A DNA stretch of 64,000 nucleotides from Paenibacillus monticola (GTDB lineage Bacteria; Bacillota; Bacilli; Paenibacillales; Paenibacillaceae): contig NZ_WJXB01000012.1 in NCBI RefSeq assembly GCF_009664975.1, forward strand, positions 1-64,000, written 5' to 3'. Position numbers and translations under genes: made by a program. The notes under the pieces are model-generated. The model made no database searches, was not told where the DNA came from, and worked only from the letters and a program-made list of their open reading frames with translations. Below are positions 8,548 through 17,238 of this stretch, in pieces (within the stretch, counting starts at the first letter, position 1; each line of letters begins with the position of its first letter).

Positions 8548-9306
8548 TCACTCTTCTCCCAGTAACTCGTGCAGCATACTCTCCCGGTTGTTCATGAACG
8601 CTTTGGTCACGGTATAATGCTCGGTTTCCTCCAAAGCAACGGAGCGTATGCTCTCTCCCTCCACTAAGAAGATCTCTGCACCGGGGTAGGACATTAGAAT
8701 GGGTGAATGGGTCGCAATGATAAACTGCGAATGCTGCTGCACGAGCTCATGCATGCGTACGAGTAACGACATTTGCCGCAGAGGGGATAAGGCAGCCTCG
8801 GGTTCATCGAGAATGTAGAGGCCACGGCCGCCAAAGCGGTGTAAGAACGTAGCGAAAAAAGATTCTCCATGCGACTGCTCGTGCAGTGATTTGCCGCCAT
8901 AGGAATCTTTAATACGAGGTGAATCATCATTGGGCTCTGCGTCCAATTGATCAATATATGAGGCTACATTGTAATAGCTCTCCGCACGCAGAAAGAAGCC
9001 ATCCCTCGGACGTTTAACTCCTCTGGCAATTCTGAAAAACTCATATAACCCCGAATGCGAGGATTTCGTATTAAAGGAGAAATTAAGGGTTCCACCCTCA
9101 GGGTTGAACCCCCAGGCGGCAGCGACTCCTTCAAGTAAGGTGGACTTCCCCGTGCCATTCTCTCCTACAAGAAAGGTAACCTGCTGCTCAAAAACAAGCC
9201 GCTCCAGAGTACGAACCACAGGCAAATTAAACGGATAATCGTGAAACGAAGGAACCTTATCACGAAGTAGTTCTGCATGGCGCAGGTACAGCATGCTGTT
9301 ATTCAT
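8548..9306 (-). CDS. AAA-type ATPase, ABC-ATPase fold (AAA_21-like)
   Basis: 252 residues with Walker A GENGTGKST, signature-like SHGESF, Walker B LYILDEPEAALS and the switch histidine ATHSP. This is the soluble Rad50/OLD-like ATPase group, not a transporter subunit: there is no adjacent permease. GAGGAGG places the start at the ATG at 9306 (MNNSM) instead of one 15 codons upstream. Without a nuclease partner its job is unclear; such stand-alone proteins have been annotated as ATP-binding proteins of unknown role. It is a single-gene unit with a terminator at 8477. Confidence 0.8.
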   Translation of the reverse strand: MNNSMLYLRHAELLRDKVPSFHDYPFNLPVVRTLERLVFEQQVTFLVGENGTGKSTLLEGVAAAWGFNPEGGTLNFSFNTKSSHSGLYEFFRIARGVKRPRDGFFLRAESYYNVASYIDQLDAEPNDDSPRIKDSYGGKSLHEQSHGESFFATFLHRFGGRGLYILDEPEAALSPLRQMSLLVRMHELVQQHSQFIIATHSPILMSYPGAEIFLVEGESIRSVALEETEHYTVTKAFMNNRESMLHELLGEE

Positions 9307-9602
9307 TGCTTCCTCCTCATACTTTTCGAAGAAATGGATACCGTCCATCAAAGGACGGTGAAGTCGGTTCTTTTTTAATAATAGCAGAATTTGTAAACTT
9401 CTTGAAAGAGTTATCTCCTACTTCCAGAATATTAATCCGCTAGACTTCAGTGGATAGATTCTAGAAAGGTTCGGGCAAGCCGGGCGTAAGACAGGGGACA
9501 TCAGCCAATTTCGGCTGGTTACAGACAGATGTCCATGAGGCGTCCGCTGACTCCGCATATAGTTATACTGTCTTGAGAATATAACGGGGCAGGGTGAAGG
9601 CC

Positions 9603-10691
9603 GTGAGAGTAAAGAAGAGAAAAAAACGTCCGCGGGAATACCGTGACGGTTATCAGGATGGATATCATCTAGGTAGGTGCGAAGCTATACAACGTATGAA
9701 TTCCACGGACGTGGAGGCATGTCGGTCACTCAAGCTGATGTATGTTCCTCAAGGGTTTGAGGCGATTGATGCAGGTGTAGCAGAGGCTTTGCGGCAGCTA
9801 GTAAGCGAGCTTGTAATTAGCACACCGGAAGATATGCTGGAAATTGCAGCGCGGGAATTGCCGGACGCTGTACTGGTGATGAATGGGCTCCATGTATTCC
9901 CGGAGAACCATTTAGATCAGATTTCCGAAATGCGCAAGCTGGGGATTAGAACGGCAATCTGGTTTGTGGATGATCCCTATTTTACAGAGTTTACTTCAGT
10001 CATTTGCAAGCATTACGATTACGTATTCACGCATGAACTGGGTTGTGTGGATTGGTATCGATCACTTGGAGTGGCGTCCGTTCATTATCTGCCGCTGTGT
10101 GTTAATCCCAAAATGTTCTATCCACGCCGCACAGGACCCCAATATAAATACGACATTGTGTTTATCGGAAATGCATTTCGTAACCGGACGGAGCTGTTCG
10201 ATAAGCTAGCCCCTTTTCTTAGCAGCAAAAAAGTGCTTATCGCCGGAGGATTCTGGGAGCGACTGGCGACCTATGACCAATTGTCACCCTTTATCAGCAA
10301 CGGCTTTATTCCACCGGAGGAGACAGCAAATTACTATAGTGGGGCCAAGTTAGTCATCAATATTCACCGTCCGTGGGGGGCGGGACAGGATAACCGGAAC
10401 TCGTTCGATCTTCCTTCGCGTTCCATTAATCCTCGCACTTATGAGATCAGTGCTTGCGGTACCATGCAGCTTACAGATGTCCGTGACGATCTAGGGAACT
10501 ATTACCGGCCTGGCTATGATCTGGACACCTTTGGCTCGGCAGAGGACCTGCAGTCCAAAATCGAATACTATCTGGAGCATGAAAAAGAGCGCCGTCTGTT
10601 TGCTTTACGGGGGTTGCGTACGACGCTGCTGCACCATACTTTTACCGCGCGTCTACCTCATCTGCTGAATGTTATAACTGCGCATGAATGA
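9603..10691 (+). CDS. CgeB-like glycosyltransferase (spore surface)
   Basis: 362 residues. After a very basic start (VKKRKKRPR) comes a Gly-Tyr element, YRDGYQDGYHLG, then a GT-B-like protein: the N-terminal half holds LKLMYVPQGF and AIWFVDDPYF, the C-terminal half has NINPRTYEISACGTMQLTD-like sequence (SINPRTYEISACGT), the conserved sugar-nucleotide region of CgeB/GT1_2 proteins. In Bacillus, CgeB helps build the outermost spore layer. I prefer the GTG at 9603 (GCAGGG at the right distance) to the GTG at 9594. A paralogue follows after 31 bases. Sugar donor and acceptor unknown. Confidence 0.8.
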   Translation: MRVKKRKKRPREYRDGYQDGYHLGRCEAIQRMNSTDVEACRSLKLMYVPQGFEAIDAGVAEALRQLVSELVISTPEDMLEIAARELPDAVLVMNGLHVFPENHLDQISEMRKLGIRTAIWFVDDPYFTEFTSVICKHYDYVFTHELGCVDWYRSLGVASVHYLPLCVNPKMFYPRRTGPQYKYDIVFIGNAFRNRTELFDKLAPFLSSKKVLIAGGFWERLATYDQLSPFISNGFIPPEETANYYSGAKLVINIHRPWGAGQDNRNSFDLPSRSINPRTYEISACGTMQLTDVRDDLGNYYRPGYDLDTFGSAEDLQSKIEYYLEHEKERRLFALRGLRTTLLHHTFTARLPHLLNVITAHE

Positions 10692-10722
10692 AATTTAATA
10701 CGAGATAAAGGAGCGAATACGC

Positions 10723-11856
10723 ATGGAGAACCAATTTATTTTACCTACTCCCCCGCTGCCTCTAACGCCTGCAGAAGAAGAAAAGCTGCGGGGACGGTTA
10801 ACTGGCTTTAAGGGCGGATATGATGAAGGCTATTTGCGGGGAAGGCTGGCTATTTTGGATGGGCGGCCTGAAGCACCCCTGCCAGTACGTAATATTCACG
10901 TCATGTATGTGGCCTCGGGAAAAGGGTATCCCTATTCGCCGCTGGATGATGCTGTTCTCTTTGCCATTCAGAGATTGGCGGCTCAGGTCACGATTACGGA
11001 TGTGCGTCAGAATTTAGTGGAGCTTGCTGCGGCACAGCGACCAGATTTAGTGCTGGTTCTCGACGGTATGGATTTACCCCTTGAACAAATTACAACATTG
11101 CGAGCTGCGGGCATCAAGACAGCAATTTGGCTGACGGATGATCCCTACTATACCGACTTCACTATGAAAATTGTTATGCACTACGATTATGTATTTACAC
11201 TTGAACGCAATTGTATTGATTTCTACAAGGGGCTGGGCTGTTCCGAAGTGCATTATTTGCCCTTTGCCGCCCATCGGGAGCATTACCGTCCAACCACGAC
11301 CCGCTCACCTATAAATCGGGATGTCAGCTTTATCGGTTCTGCTTACTGGAATCGGGTAGATTTCTTCCGCGAGATTCTGCCGGAGCTGATGAGCTACAAC
11401 ACAGTAATTAACGGAATTTGGTGGGATCGCTTGCCGGAGGCCCCACTGTATGGCGAACGCATAGAGATTGGCAAGTGGATGTCTCCGCAAGAGACGGCTG
11501 TAACCTACAGTGGCTCCAAAATTGTCATTAACCTGCACCGCTCCCATATCGATGAGGTTGTTAACAACAATAGTCTGATGATTCCGGCAGTTTCGCCGAA
11601 CCCGCGCACCTTTGAAATTGCGGCAAGCGGTACGCTGCAGCTGTGCGATGCGAGAGATGATATGGGTTCCTTCTACAAACTAGGTGAAGAAATTGAGACG
11701 TTTGCCAGTCCGAAGGAATTGATGGATAAAATCAGTTACTATCTGACGCATGAGGAGGAACGCCGGGCCATTGTACTGCGTGCCTATGAGCGCACCCTGA
11801 AAGATCACACGTATATCAAACGCCTGGATCAAATGTTTTCTATTATTTACGGTTAG
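10723..11856 (+). CDS. CgeB-like glycosyltransferase, paralogue of the preceding gene
   Basis: 377 residues, aligned by eye to the preceding protein throughout: GFKGGYDEGYLRG near the N-terminus, AIWLTDDPYYTDF in the middle, and VSPNPRTFEIAASGTLQLCD in the nucleotide-sugar region. Tandem paralogues suggest stepwise addition of two sugars or two acceptors. AAAGGAG precedes the ATG. Behind it lies a 385-base region with a tandem hairpin repeat, then another glycosyltransferase. Function on the spore exterior is inferred from CgeB. Confidence 0.8.
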   Translation: MENQFILPTPPLPLTPAEEEKLRGRLTGFKGGYDEGYLRGRLAILDGRPEAPLPVRNIHVMYVASGKGYPYSPLDDAVLFAIQRLAAQVTITDVRQNLVELAAAQRPDLVLVLDGMDLPLEQITTLRAAGIKTAIWLTDDPYYTDFTMKIVMHYDYVFTLERNCIDFYKGLGCSEVHYLPFAAHREHYRPTTTRSPINRDVSFIGSAYWNRVDFFREILPELMSYNTVINGIWWDRLPEAPLYGERIEIGKWMSPQETAVTYSGSKIVINLHRSHIDEVVNNNSLMIPAVSPNPRTFEIAASGTLQLCDARDDMGSFYKLGEEIETFASPKELMDKISYYLTHEEERRAIVLRAYERTLKDHTYIKRLDQMFSIIYG

Positions 11857-11982
11857 TCCAGTTCTGGAGAATGGGCAAAAAAGGAATTGTGCGCTTAACG
11901 GGGGACAGGTGTCGTGCCGCATCTGCACACACTCAATATACTGAAGTACAGGTTTCACGGCACTTGCCTGTTCATTCCAAGC

Positions 11983-12187
11983 CTTCGCAAAACGAAGCGT
12001 ATGCTTTCGAAGCAAGTTTTACTGCGAAGTAATACAAGTAGACTGGCTTCGCAAAACTAAGCGTATGCTTTCGAAGCAAGTTTTACTGCGGAGTAGCACA
12101 GAGTAGGTTGGCTTCGTAAAACTAAGCGTATGCTTTCGAAGCGAGTTTTACTGCGAAGTAACACGAGTAGGTTGGCTTCGTAAAACT
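11983..12187. repeat. Three tandem 64-65-bp hairpin repeats plus a partial copy
   Basis: Copies begin at 11983, 12047 and 12112, with a 12-base start of a fourth at 12176. Each contains CTTCGCAAAACTAAGCG, GTATGCTTTCGAAGC and AGTTTTACTGCGAAGTA, so the ends (CTTCGCAAAACT / AGTTTTACTGCGAAG) can fold back on each other. The last partial copy runs straight into the AAGGAGGTGA site before 12201. Confidence 0.85.
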
Positions 12188-12200
12188 TTTAAGGAGGTGA

Positions 12201-12353
12201 ATGGCTGCTCCAGATCCTTGTAAAGGAGCGCCAAGACGCCATGGCCGACAAAGCAACAATTGTCCTCTTTTCCCATGTTTCCAATACACACAGCATTACT
12301 GGCGCGGAGAAGCTGCTGCTGTTCTTCGGCCGGGAGCTATCCCTATATTTTAA
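12201..12353 (+). CDS. Possible 50-codon leader ORF overlapping the GT4 start
   Basis: A near-perfect AAGGAGGTGA (12191-12200) abuts this ATG, whereas the real glycosyltransferase start at 12241 lies in another frame behind a weaker, more distant AAAGGAG. The ORF runs 40 bases before the GT start and ends inside it. Its sequence (MAAPDPCKGAPRRH...) is not recognised. It could couple translation or be fortuitous; the RBS is only 0 bases from the ATG, which argues against efficient use. Confidence 0.25.
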   Translation: MAAPDPCKGAPRRHGRQSNNCPLFPCFQYTQHYWRGEAAAVLRPGAIPIF

Positions 12354-13773
12354 CTGCATTCTTGTGGCTCCGCAGGAAGGCAAGCTGACACGCCAGGCCC
12401 GCAAATTCGGCTTAAATATTCAGCTGATGTCAATTCCACTTGTCTATGGAATATACACCCCTTATGCAGGACTGGAGGCGGACGTGCGTAAATTCCAGGA
12501 AAGTAAGGAGTATTACGAACTGACAGATTGGCTGGCAGCTTTGCGCCCTGCATTCATTATTACTAGTACCTGTGTGCATTTACTGCCGGCAATAGCGGCA
12601 AAGCTGCTGCATATCCCAGTGGTATGGAAAATATCAGAGACAATCACGGAGAATGAGTATACCTCAATAAGTGTGGATTTGATTCATCGCAATAGCGACG
12701 AGATTCTTGCTATTTCGCAAACCGCTGCAGCCTGTTTTCCAGAGTATATACGGGAGAGTAAGATTACTCAAATTCCCCCCTCCTGGAATGATCAAGAGAT
12801 GATGGTTGAGGCATGGAGCAAGCTGCGTGGTGAGCGGCGGCGGGAGCTGAAGGTTCGGCCGGAGGAGCCGCTTATCGGATATATTTCTTCCTTCATCAAT
12901 AAAGAAAAGGGCTTGGAGCATTTCGTAAAAATGGCAGTTTTTGTGTCAGCCGTTCATCCGAAGTCTAAATTTCTCGTTATCGGTACACCAGGTGACAAGA
13001 GTTATTACGAACGCTGTGTGCGTAAGGTGAAGCTGGAAGGACTAACCTCCCGTTTCAAGTTTATTGGATATGAAGAGTGTCTTCCGGCTGCTTATTGTGC
13101 CATGGATGTGCTGGTCGTACCCAGCCTCATTCGCGAAGGTTTCGGCATGACTGCCATGGAAGGCATGTCCTTCGGCAAGCCTGTAGTTGCTTATGATTCC
13201 GGTGGGCTGCACGAAATTTTGCATACCGTAGGCTGTGGCGATTACCTTGTGCCCACGGAGAATATTGAGATGCTGGCCGAAAGGGTGAATAGTCTGCTGG
13301 CCGCACCGGGACTGGCGGCAACCATAGGCGCTCAGGCCCGCGAGTACGTCAATCTTATTTACGGGCCGGCGGCTTACCGGGCCCGCCTGCTTGGGCTGGC
13401 GGAGCGGTGGAGCCTCCGCTACTGCACTGCACTGCCGCAGCTTGCGGGTCCCCTCGCAGCGGTGGCAGTGCCAGAGCCGCCCGTTGGCGAAGCCACGGGC
13501 GAGAGCAAACCCGCAGCAGTGGCGGTACCACAGCCGCGCAAGGGCAGTTCGCCCCGCGCCGTCCGGCTGCGGCGCGGTAAGCTCCGGCGCGGCAGGCTAC
13601 GCCGCGCTAAATCTCGGGCGCGCCGGGGCGAGCGCCCGGGAGCCTTGCGCCGCGCTGCCCGCAGGCGGCGCAGGGCAGTTGCGGCCCGGCGGCGGGGCAC
13701 CGCCGGTGGCAAACGGGCGCGCGGCGGCGTTCGCCGGGGGCGCCGCACCCGAAGCCGCCGCAAGGTGGCTTGA
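12241..13773 (+). CDS. GT4 family glycosyltransferase with poly-Arg C-terminal tail
   Basis: 510 residues. Residues 1-395 are a retaining GT-B glycosyltransferase: HVSNTHSITGAEKLL at the N-terminus, IGYISSFINKEKGLEHF opening the second Rossmann half, and VPSLIREGFGMTAMEGMSFG, the E(x7)E-type donor site. The last 115 residues change character: an Ala/Val/Pro linker, then dense Arg-Gly-Arg repeats (RRGKLRRGRLRRAKSRARRG). The DNA there (13480-13773) is far more GC-rich than its surroundings. A basic tail could anchor the enzyme to an acidic surface or DNA; the Arg-rich protein at 1773 has the same flavour. Likely acts with the CgeB-like genes just upstream. Confidence 0.8.
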   Translation: MADKATIVLFSHVSNTHSITGAEKLLLFFGRELSLYFNCILVAPQEGKLTRQARKFGLNIQLMSIPLVYGIYTPYAGLEADVRKFQESKEYYELTDWLAALRPAFIITSTCVHLLPAIAAKLLHIPVVWKISETITENEYTSISVDLIHRNSDEILAISQTAAACFPEYIRESKITQIPPSWNDQEMMVEAWSKLRGERRRELKVRPEEPLIGYISSFINKEKGLEHFVKMAVFVSAVHPKSKFLVIGTPGDKSYYERCVRKVKLEGLTSRFKFIGYEECLPAAYCAMDVLVVPSLIREGFGMTAMEGMSFGKPVVAYDSGGLHEILHTVGCGDYLVPTENIEMLAERVNSLLAAPGLAATIGAQAREYVNLIYGPAAYRARLLGLAERWSLRYCTALPQLAGPLAAVAVPEPPVGEATGESKPAAVAVPQPRKGSSPRAVRLRRGKLRRGRLRRAKSRARRGERPGALRRAARRRRRAVAARRRGTAGGKRARGGVRRGRRTRSRRKVA

Positions 13774-13942
13774 GCTCCGCCGGTCCAGCGGAAGCAATAT
13801 GAACTTGGCGATGCGTCCGAGTTCAGTCAGTCCTGAGCGTGGGCGGACAATGTACTTTTAAGTGTACCTTCATCAATATAGACACCAATACTCTTACTCA
13901 GTTACTCACTATTCTCATAGCGATCCAATGCTCAAACTGGTT

Positions 13943-13988
13943 ACCCGCACCCGCACCCGCACCCGCACCCGCACCCGCACCCGCACCC
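13943..13988. repeat. ACCCGC hexamer microsatellite
   Basis: Seven uninterrupted ACCCGC units plus ACCC (46 bases). Copy number may vary by slippage. Confidence 0.95.
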
Positions 13989-14130
13989 TTGGTGAGTTAA
14001 AACAGGTTCATTACAAATAGCGTAGAAATATGCTGTTAATTAGATCGAAAACACCCTAGTGAGCATTATTAAATGACATTTATGCCTCTAATATTGACAT
14101 TTATACCGATTAGCGGACAAAAAGCAGGAT

Positions 14131-14232
14131 TTAACAGCATTAAATGCTGCTAAATCAGTCTTGTAACCAAATTTTCGACTATTAACAGCACTAAATGCTG
14201 CTAAATTACTGCCTTAAGCCAAATTTTTGTCT
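14131..14232. repeat. Two imperfect 51-bp tandem repeats
   Basis: Both copies begin TTAACAGCA(T/C)TAAATGCTG and include AACCAAATTTT/AGCCAAATTTTT. Each contains a CAGCATTAAATGCTG-type palindrome, about 100-200 bases upstream of the sugar operon. Confidence 0.75.
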
Positions 14233-14331
14233 AGTATCAGCATATTTTGATATTGTCCAAGTCGGACGACCAAATCGTTTCTTCTCACCACAGCCAGCCC
14301 ATAAATAACGAAGAGAGGGGAGAGTGAATTC

Positions 14332-15426
14332 ATGAAGATCATGACGATTTTGGGCACAAGGCCCGAAATCATTCGCTTAAGCGTGATCATTCCGCTTCTC
14401 GATAAGTATGCAGAGCGCCATGTGCTGGTGCATACAGGACAGAACTTCACTGCTAGTCTCAGCGGCATTTTCTTCGCAGAGCTGGGGCTGCGGGCCCCGG
14501 ATTATGTGCTGCAGGATAAGCAAGCAGGTCTTGGCGGACAGCTTGCCGCCATGTTCGGCGGCTTGGAAAACATCCTGTTGCAGGAACAGCCGGACAGGGT
14601 TCTGCTCTTAGGCGATACGAATAGTGCATTATGCGCGATCTTGGCTGAACGGATGGGTATTCCGGTAGTGCATATGGAAGCGGGCAACCGCTGCTTCGAT
14701 TTGAAAGTGCCGGAGGAGAAAAACCGCCGTGTCATAGATGCCGTCTCAACCATAAATATGCCGTATACACAGCAAAGCAAAAGACATCTGATCAGCGAGG
14801 GTTTTCCAAGTGCACGTATTGTATTAACTGGCAACCCGATTTATGAAGTGATGACTCATTATGAACAGAGAATCGGAGCTTCTGATATTTTGGATCGGCT
14901 GAAGCTGTCGCCAAATCAATACTTTCTCGTGACCGCACATCGGGCAGAGAATGTAGATGATCCTAATTCTCTGCAGCAAATTATGTCTGGTTTGAACGCC
15001 GTCGCTGAGCATTTTGGAATTCGCCTGATCTGCAGCATACATCCCCGCACTCGCTCCAAGCTTACGGAGCAATCCCACCTTCCTATGCACCCACTTGTTG
15101 AGTTTCATGAGCCCTTCGGATTTTTTGATTTTGTCCAATTGGAACAGCAGGCCTTATGTGCCATTTCCGACAGTGGAACGGTTCAGGAGGAGTGCTGTCT
15201 GATGGGAGTACCTACCGTGACGATTCGCAGGACGACTGAACGTCCGGAAACGGTGGATTGCGGTAGTAATGTCGTGTCAGGTGTGGAGCAGGATAGCATT
15301 CTGCGCTGCGTCAAGTTAATGACGGCGCTGAATCGGAATTGGGAGGCACCGGAAGGGTATCGGACACCGGATGTCTCAATCAAGGTAGTCAAATTTTTGC
15401 TTGGAGGGAACCTGCATGTTCAATAA
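14332..15426 (+). CDS. UDP-N-acetylglucosamine 2-epimerase family protein (WecB/CapG-like)
   Basis: 364 residues of the non-hydrolysing UDP-HexNAc 2-epimerase family: LGTRPEIIRLS at the N-terminus, HTGQNF, LLLGDTNSALCA, HMEAGNRCFD, TAHRAENVDD, and SDSGTVQEECCLMGVP near the C-terminus, all characteristic. It inverts C2 of a UDP-2-acetamido sugar in the cytoplasm. The two following genes encode the 4,6-dehydratase/5-epimerase and reductase that feed an L-sugar 2-epimerase, so its substrate is probably the 6-deoxy L-sugar rather than UDP-GlcNAc itself. First gene of a five-gene operon with overlapping ends; GAGGGGAGAG is the RBS. Confidence 0.85.
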   Translation: MKIMTILGTRPEIIRLSVIIPLLDKYAERHVLVHTGQNFTASLSGIFFAELGLRAPDYVLQDKQAGLGGQLAAMFGGLENILLQEQPDRVLLLGDTNSALCAILAERMGIPVVHMEAGNRCFDLKVPEEKNRRVIDAVSTINMPYTQQSKRHLISEGFPSARIVLTGNPIYEVMTHYEQRIGASDILDRLKLSPNQYFLVTAHRAENVDDPNSLQQIMSGLNAVAEHFGIRLICSIHPRTRSKLTEQSHLPMHPLVEFHEPFGFFDFVQLEQQALCAISDSGTVQEECCLMGVPTVTIRRTTERPETVDCGSNVVSGVEQDSILRCVKLMTALNRNWEAPEGYRTPDVSIKVVKFLLGGNLHVQ

Positions 15427-16402
15427 TAAACGGATTATGGTCACAGGTGGCACCGGTTCCTGGGGGCATGAACTGATTAGACAGCTACTGCCGCAACAGC
15501 CGAAAGAAATTATCATCTTCTCCCGCAGTGAGTCCGCTCAGGTAGCAATGAACCGCGAGTATGAGGATAGCCGCCTCAATTTTATTATTGGGGATATCCG
15601 TGACAAAGATGCACTAATTGCAGCATGTCGCGGTGTTGATTATATCTTCCATCTGGCGGCGCTGAAGCATGTTCCTGTCTGCGAAGACCAGCCTTATGAG
15701 GCCCTTAAGACAAACGTTGTAGGCACCCAGAATGTTATTGAAGCGGCAATCGTGAATGGTGTGGAGAAAGCCATCTATATTTCTACTGACAAAGCCGCCA
15801 ACCCGTCCAACTTCTACGGCATGACCAAAGCCATCGGCGAAAAGCTATTCGTATATGCGAACCTGCTCGGTTCCAATACCAAGTTCGTGACGGTGCGCGG
15901 CGGTAATGTGCTCGGAACCAACGGCAGTGTCATTCATCTATTTATGAAACAGATCGAGGATAAGGGCCAGGTGCGTATTACCGATATGAAAATGACCCGT
16001 TTCTTCTTCACGCTGCGCGATGCGATTACGCTGTTGTTCAAAGCGACAGAGGTCAGTATTGGGGGAGAAATCTTCGTTATGACGATGCCGACCTGTAGGA
16101 TCATTGATCTGGCTGAAGTGCTGATCAAAGCTTCCGGGAAGCCGAATGTAACGATTCTTGAAGCGGGCATCCGCCCGGGTGAGAAAATTCATGAAATCCT
16201 GATGAGTGATTTCGAGAGCCAGACGACGGTCGTTTACGACGATCAGTATCTGGTCATTCTTCCAACGCTGGATATGCCAGAGCTGAAAGCCCACTACAGC
16301 GACTATCCTCATGTTTCCTTTAACAGCTTCAGTTCGGAGAATAATCTGATGAATCAGCAAGAGATCAAGAGCATCCTCATCCGGGGAGGTTTTCTGCAAT
16401 GA
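15416..16402 (+). CDS. UDP-GlcNAc 4,6-dehydratase/5-epimerase (CapE/FnlA-like)
   Basis: 328 residues of the extended SDR group: VTGGTGSWGHELIRQL binds NAD(P), DIRDKDAL and HLAALKHVPVCE follow, the catalytic segment is STDKAANPSNFYGMTK (S-x24-YxxxK type with Met in place of the usual Tyr-proximal residue set; Tyr and Lys present), and RPGEKIHE lies near the C-terminus. CapE/FnlA/WbjB enzymes convert UDP-GlcNAc to a 4-keto-6-deoxy-L-arabino sugar. GGAGGG supports the ATG at 15416, overlapping the 2-epimerase gene by 11 bp. Confidence 0.85.
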   Translation: MFNNKRIMVTGGTGSWGHELIRQLLPQQPKEIIIFSRSESAQVAMNREYEDSRLNFIIGDIRDKDALIAACRGVDYIFHLAALKHVPVCEDQPYEALKTNVVGTQNVIEAAIVNGVEKAIYISTDKAANPSNFYGMTKAIGEKLFVYANLLGSNTKFVTVRGGNVLGTNGSVIHLFMKQIEDKGQVRITDMKMTRFFFTLRDAITLLFKATEVSIGGEIFVMTMPTCRIIDLAEVLIKASGKPNVTILEAGIRPGEKIHEILMSDFESQTTVVYDDQYLVILPTLDMPELKAHYSDYPHVSFNSFSSENNLMNQQEIKSILIRGGFLQ

Positions 16403-17238
16403 AGCTGCTTATTCTCGGCGGAAACGGTATGGCGGGGCATATGCTGGTGGATTATTTTCACCGTCAGGGCAAGCATCACGTCTTCTATACAACCCGGGAT
16501 AAGCGAGATCTCGGTGGGCTGTATGTAGATGCCGATGATATAGCTGGAGTAGAGAAGCTGGTCGACATCGTCTCCCCCCATTGCATAATCAATGCGATGG
16601 GAGTGCTTAACCAATTTGCGGAGTCTGACAAAATAGAGGCGTATCATGTGAATGGCTTCTTTCCTCATCGACTGCGGCGTGCGGCTGACAATATTCATGC
16701 CCGGCTCATTCATATTAGTACCGACTGCGTGTTCGAAGGAACACGCGGCGGTTATATGGAAGAGGATATTCCTGATGGAACTTCCGTCTATGCGATTTCC
16801 AAGAGTCTTGGGGAGGTAAGACAGCCAGGGCATCTGACCATCCGTACTTCCATTATAGGTCCAGAAATTCGCACGGGTGGGATTGGTCTGATGGATTGGT
16901 TTTTGGCGCAGAGAGGGCAAGTATCCGGTTACCGGCGGGTGATGTGGAACGGAGTGACTACCCTGGAGTTAGCCAAAGCTATCGACTCCCTGCTCGATTC
17001 CAACGTGTCGGGTCTGATCCATCTGGCGCATCCAATGCCAGTGAGTAAATATGAGCTGCTACAGCATATTCAAGCGATTTTTCATAAAGAAGATGTCACA
17101 ATCATTCCTGATGACCTGCCTATTCAAGACCGTACACTGGTCAGTACGAGAGAGGATGTTACTATACAGCTGCCAACGTATCCCGAAATGCTTGCAGAAC
17201 TGGCTGACTGGATGAAGCACTCAGGACAGTCCTCATGA
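16399..17238 (+). CDS. RmlD-like NDP-sugar reductase
   Basis: 279 residues: LGGNGMAGHMLVDYF Rossmann motif, NAMGVLNQFAES, HISTDCVFEG, and YAISKSLGE carrying the YxxxK pair, as in dTDP-4-dehydrorhamnose reductases. It would reduce the 4-keto group of the sugar made by the preceding enzyme. It lacks the C-terminal cupin extension of CapF/FnlB, so it resembles the WbvR-type reductase of the L-rhamnosamine/L-quinovosamine route more than the L-fucosamine one. Overlaps both neighbours by 4 bp. Confidence 0.8.
   Translation: MKLLILGGNGMAGHMLVDYFHRQGKHHVFYTTRDKRDLGGLYVDADDIAGVEKLVDIVSPHCIINAMGVLNQFAESDKIEAYHVNGFFPHRLRRAADNIHARLIHISTDCVFEGTRGGYMEEDIPDGTSVYAISKSLGEVRQPGHLTIRTSIIGPEIRTGGIGLMDWFLAQRGQVSGYRRVMWNGVTTLELAKAIDSLLDSNVSGLIHLAHPMPVSKYELLQHIQAIFHKEDVTIIPDDLPIQDRTLVSTREDVTIQLPTYPEMLAELADWMKHSGQSS

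Larger units (their letters stand above)
13774..14331. other. 558-base intergenic region with simple repeats
   Basis: No gene seen. It holds the hexamer array at 13943 and the 51-bp tandem repeat at 14131 listed separately. No convincing promoter was found, though the sugar operon starting at 14332 needs one. Confidence 0.6.

Noticed and set aside
11983..12187. CRISPR-like array
   Set aside because: The units are contiguous 64-65-bp copies without unique spacers, and there are no cas genes.
13419..13763. Arg-rich ORF on the - strand over the GT4 tail
   Set aside because: A by-product of the GC-rich repeat, which is open in several frames; no RBS.
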